Positions 21,421 to 33,600 are shown, counted from the stretch's first letter. The stretch: 41,974 bases of DNA from Brachionus rotundiformis (GCA_016802295.1 JAESIW010000193.1:31850-73823); one strand, 5' to 3'. Translations and numbers: made by a program. Notes: generated from the letters alone by a model not told the origin.

Positions 21421-21722
21421 ATTTGTTTTAATTAAATGCATTATCCTTCATCTTTACTACAGATCTTTAATAATAGTATTAAGATGAGTTATAAAATTAT
21501 GCGATATTTATCATATTTAAATTTTTAAATAAATGATCTTCAAGAATCTTAATTTCTAATTGCATCACTGATATGATCCAAGTTATTGCGCACGCCCTGC
21601 GACTTAATTTTTATTTTAGCATCTTGACAATTATTTTTTTGAAAATGTTTGTATTTTTCACTCTCTTAGTCTCTTCATCAAATCAGTACCATCCGAGTAC
21701 AGCTTTTGATTACCATTTATAA

Positions 21723-22883
21723 ATGATTGATAATGATCAACACAATCATGATGAGACTGCCAACACTGGGCATGGTATTAACAAAGAGACAAAGGAATAT
21801 ATAGAGGACTTACTAGAAAAAGGAATTCAATTACCGCTTGTCCTTCTAAATAATATCGAGAAGGAAATAGAAAAAAAAAAGAAGAAAATATCAAGACCGA
21901 TTTACAAGTTCCAACTGAGAAGCAATTGTATAACTACCTAGCTCAGTATCGTAAACGTAAAGGCAACACCAGAAGATGCTATCACTAACGGATTCAAAAA
22001 TGTATTCGGAGTAAGAAAACGAGGCATGTGTTGGTTTCATGCTAAAAAGGCTATTACTTCACATATAGCAATTCTCAACGACTCTACTCTACAATCACAA
22101 ATTATGCTTGATTTAGACGCATTACAGCTGTGTCAATCTGATTGTCTTTTTGAGAAGGCATCGAAGCTATTCTTAAAAAAGTGGATTAACCATTCAAACA
22201 AGAATATCAAGGACTTTCTCAGATATTTTGAAAGCGATTGGCTCTTAAAGCATCCTGGTTGGTATGTCGAAACGAAGAGATACATTGTCAGTCAATTGCA
22301 AAAATTTTTCACTTCAACGATGGCTAATGTAGAAGTTAATAATCAAAATATCAAGACTTACCGATCGGCAGTTGAACATTTAAATTTCAAATCTTTTGAC
22401 GAATTCTATGGAATTTTGTTTAAAACTTGGGAAACAAGAATCAGCTCGGATAGTAACTCCGATAGCTGAATGCAAACAGCTAGTTGTTCCTGTCCTTCCT
22501 TCTTTAAGGATCATATTTGTAAGCATCTTGTTGGCTTTGCTGCAAATATGAAACTTGTCAAAATACCAATCGAAGCTAAGCAAGTAGTTATTGGACAAAA
22601 ACATAGAAGAGGTAAACCGTGTAAGACTAAAAAGTCGCTTGATTACCAATCAGAAGCAGATAAAGAAGAGAGAGTTGTCAGCTCAATCCAAGTTCTTAAG
22701 CGAAAGATAACACAAGTAGAAGAAGAAACTCCACAAGAAACAGTTATACCAACAAAAAGGAACAAAAAAACAATTGAAAAGGAAGCTGAAAAAGTAGTGC
22801 AAGCATCAACCAGCAGTGATATAAGTAAGAAAGAAGAAGCTCCACTAAAGAGAGGTAGAGGTAGACCAAGAAAAAATTTATAA
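21723..22883 (+). pseudogene. Decayed, internally deleted MULE transposase (FLYWCH-type N-part, SWIM C-part)
   Basis: Three pieces of one transposase lie in order. 21723-21890 begins near Q-H-N-H-D, the end of a FLYWCH finger, then NKETKEYIEDLLEKG. A frameshift near 21880-21895 leads into VPTEKQLYNYLAQYRKRK. At about 21958 the sequence jumps to TNGFKNVFGVRKRGMCWFHA, which in intact MULEs follows the second catalytic region, so most of the DDE core is deleted. An in-frame TGA at 22467-22469 splits off the SWIM finger C-S-C-P-S-F..H-I-C-K-H-L-V-G. The end is lysine-rich with an AT-hook-like R-G-R-G-R-P-R-K. It cannot make a working transposase. Confidence 0.8.
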
Positions 22884-23282
22884 GATATTATTTTATTTGA
22901 AATTTTTATTAATTCTTTTTTTTTTAAATCAATTTAATAAATAAAAATAAGAAATACTTTAAGTAAAATTAGTTGCTGTTTTATTTAATTTAGGAGACAG
23001 ATTAATAAATATAAGTTAAAGGTATTTAGTAAAATAAGAGATAGAAAAATATTAGTGATCGATTAAGTAATTTTAGAGATCGATTAAATACCACCCATAA
23101 ATTAAATTAGTTTATGTTAGATGAATTATTTATTTGTTGTTTTCTGTGCCGAGCCATAGCTCCTTCAGAAAAAATAAAGTTAAATAAGATAAAATAAAAT
23201 TAAAAAGAAATAAGTAAAAGTATAATTAAAATAGTATAATATTAAAATAATATGATTGTTCAAGGAAAAAAGAAGAAATAGT
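22884..23282. other. Intergenic, no gene seen
   Basis: AT-rich flank of the MULE remnant, possibly its 3' end. GTGATCGATTAAGTAATTTTAGAGATCGATTAAAT at 23055-23089 is a near-tandem repeat of AGATCGATTAA-type words. No gene found. Confidence 0.35.
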
Positions 23283-23890
23283 TAGGTAGCAACTACACAA
23301 TCGAGTTGGGTATTCAATATATCATGATTCAAAACCAGCTTTGTATTCCTTTACCAATCTGACAACCAATGGATTAAACTGACTCAACCCTGCTCGAACC
23401 TATCACTCATTCAATTCAAACAGTCGATTCGAGACTGTTAGTAATTAAAGTTTATTTAAGACCTCGTGATGTAATAATGTTTGAGGATGTGTCGTTTTTT
23501 AGATTTAGAACAGATCGAATAGCTGAATTTTGGATTCTTTTAATATTAATTTTAGAGAATGAACTGAGACATGATAGAGTATAATCCAAAATAGATCCAA
23601 CTAAAGATTTGTAAAGATTTCCTAAAGTTTTGTACTTTAGATTCCATTTTAAATTCAACAAATATTTATTAACTTGAACCTTGAATTACAACGTTCGTTG
23701 ATTTCATCTAGCATTGGTTTAAAATTTAATTTAGAATCTGATTCCAATTTTAATCCAGCAAATTTTGTATCTTTTTGTCTAATCTAATAGTTTTATTTCC
23801 ATAGATTCTAAAGTTTAGATCAGCCTTTGCCTTGTTTTGCTTTGGAAAGACCATCGAACAAGACTTTTCAACTGATATCATCAGATTTAA
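23283..23890 (-). pseudogene. CR1-like LINE reverse-transcriptase remnant
   Basis: Minus-strand pieces in different frames follow the RT order. 23880-23780 has S-M-V-F and LNFRIYGNKTIRLD, the strand after K-T..M-V-F. 23630-23480 reads LGNLYKSLVGSILDYTLSCL then INIKRIQNSAIRSVLNL, the thumb block (L-Y-x-S-L-x-x-S-x-L-x-Y..I-Q-x-x-A-x-R). 23420-23300 recalls the closing L-x-x-L-N-x-R-Y..N-P-L-V..K-E-Y-x-x-G-F. Stops and frameshifts show it is dead. It is a different LINE type from the RTE-like copies at 3883 and 18360. Confidence 0.7.
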
Positions 23891-24016
23891 CTAATTTGCT
23901 TGTTCCTTTTGAAAATGTTTTAATTAAATAATCTCTTTGACAAAAATAGTTTACAATTAAAACTGAATTTTTTATTACAAGATTTTATTTAATTTGAAAA
24001 TTTAAAATTAAAGCTT

Positions 24017-25248
24017 TTAATTTGGCTTGACCGATACTGTGAAAGTATTTCTGGAACGCTTGATTGTGTTAATTCTTCCAGATATGAAAAAGTTGAATAT
24101 GTTTGAATATGCTTTACGGAAAGTGTAGCTAAAATAGGCATAAAAGAATGCATTCAAAGATGAATTCATATGAGCCAAGGCAATCGTTATTACCATAGCC
24201 GCGGGATGAAGTGTGTCTCCATGGTCAATTATATAAATTAATCCGAATGGCGTCCAGCACACAAAATAAGTTATAAATGAAGCAAAAAGACTTTTGGCCA
24301 GTTGAACTTGCTTTTTCTGGGCCTTGAAGCCGACCTTTCCTCTAAATTTGGAAACAAACAAGTATATTTTGAAGTACCAAAAAAAAATAAACAAGCATGG
24401 AACTAAAACATAGCAAAATATGTAGAAAAAAGCAAACTCCTGACTCTGGGTTCTGTCTGTCATGCACGATAAGACTTTTTTGTCATAGTCGTAGCCTCCC
24501 CATCCTTGATTTTATCAAATTAAACCATTTCAATAAAAAATTAAAAGCTATAACCCGAAAGATTTGGTGTTCCAAGGGCTACTCCGCCTAGCCATGGTAT
24601 CATACAAAGAAGAAGTGTCTTTTTTTTAGTGAAAAACTTTCCATACAAATCGTCATGACAAATTTTTATATATCTTAAAATATAATTATTACCATTATTT
24701 ATTATAATATTAATTTAATAATTAAATATTTACCGATTAAGTGCTAAAAGCGAAATGCTTAAAAGAGAAGAGCCACAAAATATCAGACAAACAAATCCGA
24801 TTATTGTACATAATGGTTTTCTGTTCAGGAAAAAAACTTCTCCTACCAATACTCCTTAAATTTATCATTATTTTTTGTTTTAATTATTCTTTTTAATACC
24901 AATTATATTAAATATATTGATAAATGAACTGATAAACAGGTCTGCAATACTCAAATTTATAATTATTAAGTAATTTGGTGTATGTAGTTCTTTGTTAAAT
25001 ATAATTGAAATAATTGTAAGTAGATTACCTAATTAAAACAGATAAATAAAATTTTTAAAATGTAAATTGGTACCAAAAAATCCAAGCAATGTTCCTAAAA
25101 AAATCAAAATTAAAAATATGATATAGATTAACAGCTGTTTTTGTATAAAATTGATGCCACCGTAGATCATTTCAGTGTTCATCGAACCATTTAAGCTGGC
25201 TACACTCAAATTAGGCTCTATTCTGTTGATTAAATGATGCAAAAACAT
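24017..25248 (-). CDS. Class A (rhodopsin-like) GPCR, melatonin-receptor/Tre1-like
   Basis: A seven-helix G-protein-coupled receptor of 343 aa. Exons on the minus strand: 25248-25074, 25028-24900, 24854-24734, 24673-24555 and 24504-24017; all four intron phases close. TM1 has G-N at N1.50. TM2 has N-L-S-I-A-D-L (D2.50), and TM3 starts at C in K-P-L-C-T and ends N-R-Y instead of D-R-Y. Extracellular loop 2 has G-W-G-G-Y-D-Y-D..L-S-C. TM6 has C-W-T-P, and TM7 has N-A-F-F-Y instead of N-P-x-x-Y. N-R-Y together with N-A-x-x-Y and an aromatic-Gly loop 2 occurs in vertebrate melatonin receptors and insect Tre1/Moody. The ligand is not predictable. The start is the first ATG after an in-frame stop. 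The donor at 24554 is GTTATA, weaker than the others. Confidence 0.9.
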
Positions 25249-25649
25249 TTCCAAAATTGATTATAAAATAATTTTCATTTTGATTTTTTGAATGTAATTT
25301 ATAAACAAATATCTTTTATATAATGTGATAGCTGCTAATTATTTAATCATCATTAGTATTAATTTATAGATCTTGATTAAGATTGATCGTCAGTCTCGAG
25401 CTCAATTTTGAATAAAATGAATTCAAATAATCATTGATTTAAAATTATATTAATTAACTAAATATTTTATAATGCTTCGTAATGTTTTAATTATTTTATT
25501 AGAATAAATAATAATTTAAAGCTATAAAATGATTCTTCTATTTAAAAAAAAAAAACAATCAAAAACAAAATAATTATTTAAATCTTTTTTAATTAGCTTA
25601 TAATTATTTGGTAAAAACATTGATAAAAATTACTTAAAAAATATAATTG
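25249..25649. other. Intergenic between GPCR and STRA6-like gene A
   Basis: About 400 bp of AT-rich DNA holding the GPCR 5' flank and the 3' flank of STRA6-like gene A, both on the minus strand. No other feature seen. Confidence 0.45.
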
Positions 25650-28342
25650 TTAAATTTTAGGTCGAAAATGAAATATTAAATTGTATCTTTTCCTGTAATT
25701 AACTAATTGAGGGTTTTTGATTAGGGTATAGGTTAAAAGCCATTTATTTCTGAACTTCCGCATTCTTCTTGGCTCCAAGGAGGTGGTCAATAGTTCGCAG
25801 AAGGCTAGTTTGATCGGATGGCTCAAGCAAACTTCCATGTGAACAAAAGACACATAGCTTATAAATCCCGAATCTATCTTTTCCAATCTTCGGCTGTAAA
25901 TACTTTGATCCAGTCTGAAGGCGAAGATAAGACCGGCAAAAAATGATAATACCAAACGTAGAATACAGGTAAACCAAGTCAAAAAACAGTTAAAAAAAAA
26001 ACCAAAATAGTTTATTAAAAAGTAGATTTTTATATTTTTAAGATTTAAGTTTGCTTTCGACTCGGTCAGAACCAGAGATGCCAAGCTTCTAAGTAAATAC
26101 CTTTTCAAAAAGTAGAATAAACTAAACGAAAGAACTAATTTAGCAATAAAAATAGACAAAATATTAAAACTGAGACACATTTTGGCAAAAATAATAATTG
26201 GTATGGTGACAAATAGTAAATTAGTGTATCCCCACAAACAGTAGGCTACTTTGTAACCACCGAATTGGACTGACGCTGAGATAACCTTAGAGTTAGCTAA
26301 CTCACTTGGAGAAGGCAATTTTTTGTTCTCGCCTCTATAAGCCCCTAAGATCAGACTTTTATGCGCCCTAATTTCTAATAAAGTTTGACTCAAACTAATT
26401 ATATAAACAATAATAATAGAACTAATTACTATTTGGTTTAAATAAGTTCCTATATTTTCAACTAAATCTAACAAATTAAGATCAAAATTGGAATTTTTTT
26501 CGCTTTTATTTGACCACAATAGTCCAATGTAAGCATAATTGAGGCATTTTCTGATCAAATCTCGCGAATTGACCACCAATGTATAGCTTGTATAGTTTAT
26601 TAAAAATATTGTTATTAAGTTAGTTATTATAAACTGCTTGGGAAATCTATAAAATTTATCATATTGGTAGATTTTGGAAAAAATAGAATTTTTTCTTTGC
26701 TTAGTTAGAAAAATTTGCTTGGTATACAAGAATTCATTTGAATGTGATTTTTTAGCTTGGTCAAAAATGAAAATAAAAGTTATAAGAAAAATGAGAAGTT
26801 GGTGGATATCTATGTGAAAAAATGGTGTCTTTTTGCATATAGATTCCTTTAGAAATTGGTTACCAAACTTTATGGCGAGATAAATTGAGCAAACAAAATA
26901 GATCAGAAAGGACCTAAATTTTAATTCCAAGTAGAGTAAAATTGGATAGAAATCGGCACCAATTATAAACAGATCAAAAAATTTTGCCATCAACCCTAAT
27001 AAAAATTTTTCACGTGAAAACTCCAAGTTAAAATTATCTCCTGTTAAATTTTGGACTTTTAAATTTTCAAAATTGAACTTAATTTGAATTGTTGACAGGT
27101 CAAATAATTTTAAAATATGATAAAAGTAGTCCAGAAATATAAGACTTGTGATAAATCGGTCCCGTTTGCCATACGGGTTCAATGGAGTCTCTAATTGTGA
27201 GCCACGTTTGGTCAAACAAATAAATAATGTCAAAAAAATGGACGCAAAAATGGCTTTTTGGTCACAATGGTTAACCAAAGAGCATGTCTTGTCGAATATG
27301 TGACCATTATTGCTTGAATAAAGGTAAATAGAGAAAATTGAAAATAGAGAAATGAGGACAATAAAGACTATGGCGAGTAATACCAAAATGAGGAAATTTT
27401 TGCTTTTGATAAACTGATATCTCTCTGATTTAAACACCACAGTGTCTAAATTCTGATTGTATCTTTAAAAAAATATATTTTAATTTTTTTTATTCTAAAA
27501 AATACAATAAAAATTTTACATTAATAATTTTTTATTGTTTTTTTTTGGAGAATATTTTTCAATGACTAATTTGACAATGAAAACAACAATGATAATAAAA
27601 AGACAAATTAATATTTGAATACTTTGAATTGACCCTTGAATATAAAGAATTATTTCTAGAAAATCAAATATAAAAGAATTTCTTACAAAGCTCACAATGT
27701 TGACCATCACTTAATAAATCACACGAACATCTGTATCCTTTTTTAAATTGGTCATTCAGGCACGATCCATAAGGACCACATTTAGTATTATTAAAACAAT
27801 GATCTAATACTACAAAAGTTATTTTTATCCACAGTTATGTTTTTAGGCTTTACTTAGTCGGCAGATGAAGTTTTTTCTAGAACTTGGTCTATTAGAAACT
27901 GATAAAGTTGTCAGTTTGCCAGTAACAAACAGCAAGTATGCTGAAAAGCCTGGTTTTATTTGCGAGCTATTATTTAGGATATTTTTTAATTCCAAACCAG
28001 ATGACCAAAACCAGGATTGTTTGTTTGGATTAAATTTTAGACCAATGTGATATTCAAGCTCTTCTGGAGATCCGTCATGACTTTGGTGGAGTATCTTTTG
28101 GTTTAATTTTTTTGAGATTGCATTTTGAATGTGCAACAGATGGTCACTTTCTTGATCATTGGCAAGGTAGAATAAGTTTGAGTTATTTATTTTGCGACAT
28201 TCATTCACCGATTGATGGAATTTCAGCTCAAATTTGGAAACAAAATAACATGAATCTTTGTAATGTATTACATGATAGTTTTTTAATGATAGCATAGCTT
28301 TTGAAGGATTTTGACTGTTGGTGATGAAAGCAGATTGGCACT
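25650..28342 (-). CDS. STRA6-like membrane receptor A with C-type-lectin-like and EGF-like ectodomain (5' end unresolved)
   Basis: Exons rebuilt on the minus strand: 28342-27854 (CTLD), 27809-27687 (EGF), 27634-27520 (TM) and 27462-25650 (STRA6 core); phases close and give about 845 aa plus an unseen N-terminal exon with the signal peptide. The CTLD keeps the first cysteine pair and I-G-L, but the C2-C3 pair is absent. The EGF repeat is CFNNTKCGPYGSCLND..C-S-C..G-Q-H-C. The core is polytopic, with motifs PLNPYGKRDRF, P-S-P-S-E-L..S-V-Q-F-G-G-Y-K-V-A-Y..W-G-Y, RLDQSIYSRRLEKIDSGF, EVCLSHPIKLAFCELL, and W-L-L-T-Y-T-L-I-K-N-P. The last four are diagnostic of STRA6, the vertebrate receptor that moves retinol between RBP and the cell. 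Retinoid transport is a family inference only. Paralogue B lies upstream. Confidence 0.85.
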
Positions 28343-29092
28343 CTTAAGATTAGGTTATTTAGTTTAAAATTTTTTTATCTATTTTTATCTGATTACCTAC
28401 TGTTTGATTTAATTGAATTGTTGAACCTAATAAATTTTTAGTAAATTAGTTAAAAAAGAACATCTATCACAATTAATATTAAACAGTTTTAAGATACTAT
28501 GGATTTTAGTCATGCCAATTATTGAGGAGTTAATTAAATATTTATTTTTTGAATCGTTTTTAAATAAAATTCAATGAATTCTAATTAAACCTGTCTGAAA
28601 ATATATTTTTGTCTTTGATTCTGTGAAGGTTCAAGTCTGTTAAGGGTACAATTTTTTCCCTTTTTATCTTATGAAGCAAAGATAAAATCACCGGCGTTTT
28701 TTTAAAAGTTAAAAGAATAAAACTAAGTGATTATGGTGAATAAATTAGAAATATGATCTCAAGACCCGAGTCATATTATTAGTAGTTGATGTTAAAGTTA
28801 TAAGATATTTTAATGATTTGTATTCTAATGTACCAAATTATTTAGGACCACAGTTCAACGGTGTCTAATATTAAGAAATTATCTATAAAAATTTTCTAAT
28901 TTTTAAATTATGTTTGATATTTATTTATTTTTTTAGTGAGACATGATATGAATTTGTATCTTAAATAATTAAAGCTAGATTCCTCAATTACCTATTGTTC
29001 TGGTGATCGAATGATAATCATTTACTTGTCTCTAAATTTTTTCAATTGAATAAAAATTTTTCAAAATAATACCTTAATTATCTAGTTGATCT
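28343..29092. other. Probable intron/5' region of STRA6-like gene A
   Basis: The first exon of gene A (signal peptide) should lie here or beyond. A candidate GTAGGTAATC donor sits near 28390-28399 on the minus strand, but no convincing signal-peptide ATG precedes it. The right part (from about 29000) begins to resemble the intron of gene B in inverse orientation. Confidence 0.35.
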
Positions 29093-29709
29093 ATGCAAAT
29101 ATTGGACAAATGAAACCTTTTTTTAAAAAATATGAGTATGGCTAAGATGGTCTATATTCTTGTCTGGTAGTTGCTATTACCTATTCTTATTTGGTAAATA
29201 GAAATCAACGGTTTGAAAGTCTTTTAATCAATTTTTTTCCAAAAAATGTGTAGAAATGTAGTGTAATTTAATTCATCTATCAAGCTGACTGTATATACTC
29301 TACATTAATTTAATTTTTTATTCTTTATTCAATTAAATTTTTAAGCAATTTCAGCTATTATGCGTTGTTTCTGTTGGTGTTATGGACCAGATATGTAGTG
29401 AAATGTAGTTTAGCGTAGAACAAATATTTAATTAACAATTCAACTACTAAGCTGGCTGAATATCCTCTACATTAATTTAATTTTTTGCTTAAGATCTCTA
29501 GTCATCATTTAAAAAGATTCGCTAATTTTATCTGTCACCACTTATTTACTAAAGAGATAAAAAATAGCAAGAACCTATTCAATTTAAAATTTATTTGAAA
29601 TAAAATTTAAAAATTGATAAACAAATTGTGATCAAAAAATGTTCAAAGTGATAGACAAGTGCTATAACAATTCATGTCTATACCATCCAGACGGACATTT
29701 GAACACAAT
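29093..29709 (+). pseudogene. Inverted, broken copy of STRA6-like gene B intron 3 and start of its EGF exon
   Basis: 29093-29316 matches the reverse complement of 35366-35127 over about 225 bp. A second partial copy of the end of that block lies at 29393-29490. Collinear similarity continues through A/T-rich sequence to 29637-29705, where TGTTCAAAGTGATAGACAAG and the codons for D-K-C-Y-N-N-S correspond to the acceptor and first EGF codons of gene B at 35006 (D-R-C-Y-N-N-S). The frame then diverges and stops at 29719-29721. It is a leftover of a duplicated paralogue in opposite orientation. No CTLD or STRA6 core was found with it. Confidence 0.7.
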
Positions 29710-30677
29710 TTACAAATGATAATACTTATTTAATAAAAATTGAAGCAAGAAATTTAGATATCTTAATAATTAGCTGAATTTGAAAATGAAATGTTTGATT
29801 AAAGAAACCAAAACAAATATTTAATTGGATCTTTTATTTATTCTTATCGTTGTTTAAACTTATTATAAGAAACTTATGGTATAAAAGAATACAGGTAATT
29901 TAAAACTAAAATTTGATACTTCTACCAACTTTCTACATCGCAAGACTCTAAATAAACTTAAACTACAAACAGTCTTTTATCGACTTTTTGAATTGAGTGT
30001 AAGATATGTAGGGTTAAGACTGACTCATTTTGTGCCATATTGGTAAAAAAATAAAAAACAGGCTTTGAACCATGATTAATTCGTTTCTCATAGACCTTTT
30101 AATCAATATATTCAATATATTTTTTTTAATACTTTCCTTCTATATACAACTTTTTTTTTATTTTATTTAAATTTACTTATCAATTAATTCAATTATCTTT
30201 TTTGTCTTATTAACTATTATTTTTAAAAAGAATTGTATTAAAAATTCTAATTAATTTTGGTCCACTGTGCCAAAAGACCATGTTTATGGTATATCTATTA
30301 GCCCTAGCCTCAATTAGTATTCTTTTTTAACTTAAATTGTGATAGATGTGATTAAATTTAGCTAATTTACCTTTAGCAGCATGATAAATGTCATTTAAAA
30401 CCATTCTAAAATCAATATTATAACTCTCAACCAAATATGTGTACAGATTAAACATGATAAAAAAGCCCAAGAAAATCTTCATTTCTTCTAAGCACTGGCT
30501 CAAAAGTCAAACCAGCACTTTTATATGAACAATAAGAACAAAAATGAATCATAAGATGTGATTAATGCAAAAAATTTATTTAAATAAAATCGGAATGATA
30601 AGAAAACTTTATAAAAAAATATATACACAAAACACACAAAACTAAATTGTACTTGAAAAAAATTAGACCTTAGGATA
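29710..30677. other. Intergenic, 3' flank of STRA6-like gene B
   Basis: AT-rich DNA between the inverted gene fragment and the 3' end of gene B. It should contain gene B's polyadenylation site on the minus strand (TTTATT at about 30577 reads AATAAA). No coding feature supported. Confidence 0.4.
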
Positions 30678-33600
30678 TCAAATTATATTATTTGAAAATT
30701 TGTATTGAGAGGCTATTGGAGAGCTGGAAAATACAGGCTGATAATATCTGTTCGGCGAGTTTAGGCTTATGGTGGTATTTTCTGTCGAAATGGTTGAGTT
30801 GAGGTTTGTTTCTTTGTTATAGTTGATGAATCTGTTTCGCTTGGGAGGCGTTGGTGGAACTCGATTGCTTAAAATACCTTTTTCTTCTTCGAATACCTCT
30901 TCGGTAATACATGGCACCGATTTGCTTCTTCGCTTCACTTTTTCATCAAAAATCTTTCTTTTTTGTCGCCGCACAAAATGCTCAAATGTTTCCACTTTGG
31001 GAACCAGACTTTGCTTGAATAGAAAGCCTTTTCTGAGCCGTCTTAGGCTCGGGTTTTTGATCAATGTGTAAAAAACGAACCATTTGTTTCTGATTTTCTT
31101 TGAGCTGTTCTCCTTGTGGCACATTTGGAATAAACTTCGCCGCAGTAGTTCACAAAAGGCCAGCTTGACCGGATGGGTCTGATTTACTTCCATGTGTATA
31201 AAAGAAACATAGCTGATAAAGCCCATGTCTTTGCGCTCCAAAAAGCGGCCAAATATGCTGTAGTCCAAGCGTGGCATGAAAAAAAGTGCCGCCATGCTGG
31301 ACTTGGTCATGCGCATGAAGCAGACAAATGAGCCAAGAAAGCAGTCGAAGAAAAAGTTGAAATGGTTGAGGATGAAGTAGAACTTGCGGTTTTTGAGCAC
31401 AAATCGTTTAAAGGTTGGATCGTCTTTGGTAACAAAATAGCGGCATAGGTACCAAATAAGGATGCGTTTGAGCAGGTAAATTGTCAATAGTGGCAAAACA
31501 ATTTTGGCTATATTCTCGGCCAGAAAGTAAAATCTGACCAGAAATTTCACTATTATCACCGATACAAGCGACACTTCGAACAAAATCAGGTATCCCCAAA
31601 GCAGATATCCAATTGCGTAGCCGCTTAAAGAAAAAATTTATCCACATTTTCATTTTTAATAAAAAGTTAATTGAATTAAATTAATTTTTTCTTAATTAAA
31701 TACTTAAATTATCTTCTCTTAAATGGTTCATAATAATTAAAAAATTGTATTTATGTACAATTTAGTTTAATTATTTAATTGTAATTAAAATTTTCAATCC
31801 AGTTTTATTTTATACAGTCAAGTTCGGTTAAAGCGAAAACGCTTATAACGAAAAATCGGTTATAACGAAGTCTTTTTTAAAAATTCTCAGTAGAATTTAT
31901 TTTTTTATAACGAACTTGACAAAAAAGTATGAATTTTTTTTGAATCCTAATTTTTATCTGTCAATTAACCATAAGACGGTTAATTTTATCGGAGAAAATT
32001 CACACATTTATCTATAAAAATTAAAAGAAAATGATCCTCAATTAATAAAAAAAATGAATTCTAGAAGTCAAGCAACGAAACGTTATTAAGTAAAAACTAT
32101 ATCAAGTAAAAACAGACGATGAAGTCATCGAATACGTTAAAGCTCAAAAAGCAGGTCCAGAAATAAATGTATGTGACTCTAGCGATGATGATAACGAAGA
32201 AACCGAAATTGACTCAAACGAAAATAAAGAAGACGAACAAGATTTGACAACTCAACAAGCTCTAAAAATGTTAAATCGAATACGAAAGCATCTTACTAAA
32301 TCTGTGCACAATTTTGAGCAATCCATCGATAATTTGGATTCACTCGAGAGCCAAATGTTAAGCTTAATGGTCAAACAAAAAACAATCAAAGATTATTTTA
32401 AAAACTAATTTACTTCCAGTCTATTTTCTTTTTTTTATTTTTATTTTAATAAAAGTTTTTAAAAAAAATTAATCTTTTTTTATGTTTCGGATATAACGAA
32501 GTTCGTTTATAACGAACCATTTTGAGAGTTCCGAAGTAAGTTCGTTATAACCGAACTCGACTGTATTATCAAACAATAGACAGTTAAATGAGATAATTAA
32601 TATTTAAAAAGAAATTTAAGCTATTAAACTTTTATTAAAGATTGTAGTACCTGTAATGAAGAGAACTGGCCGCTAGTTTAACATTGGAGAACTTTTTGGG
32701 CGATGGAATGTCTTCATAAAGACCGCGATATCCGTTCAGCACATGTCTATGGTAGCTTTTGATTCCCAAAAATAGCTGTACCACATAAACCAAAGTCGTG
32801 AAGCAGCAAGCTGATATTATATAAGAGCTAATATTGTCGTACAATGAGCTGATCAGGTCGTTTATTTGCGCATTGCTCGGCACCATGTAGCTCATGTCTG
32901 TTGCCGAGCCAAGCTTGAATATGAAGTTTATCATAATGATAAACAAATTGCTGCTCAAACTGACTATTAGATTTGATTTACGGATTATAAGACAAGTTAT
33001 ATAATAGAGAAGAATAAATGCTATTAAATTGGTGTTGACAAATTCTTTGGAAAAGCGAAAAAATTTCCTATTGTCATAGACATATTTGCCAATTAGGTAG
33101 CGAAAAAATGGTATTGGCTTTGGCTTTCGCAAAAGCTCACGACTATACTTGAGCTCATTGTCCACTTTTTCCGCATTCTGAAGCCTGGTAAACACCTCTA
33201 TATCTTCATCTTCATCCGACTCCTGGCTCTCATTATCTAAACTTTTCTTACAACAACTGCATTTATATTTTCTTTTGAGTTTTTCTTTTTTTCTGCGCAC
33301 AGATCTTAGCATCAAAATGGCAAACTCGGTTACCATGTAAAAAGATATCAAGCACAAGACTGTGTAGAATAAGAATTTTTCAAACATAAAATTTTTCATG
33401 AACAATTGGTCACCAATGAGGTTGGTTAGGTTTTTTTTTATGTCAGTATCAGGATCAGTGGTAGTGGTGGTGGAAGTGAACGGGGTGTTGGTAGTGGCGC
33501 GCTTGAAGTCAAGCAAGGAGAAAGCGCGTAGGCTTTTGATGCCTGATTTTGTAGTGGTCAGAACAGATGTTTCGTTTTGGGCTTCTAGTTTGAGAAGACG

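Noticed and set aside
25744..25977. 77-codon second minus-strand frame inside receptor A's last exon
   Set aside because: Overlaps the STRA6-like frame, which has strong motifs; the alternative frame has none.
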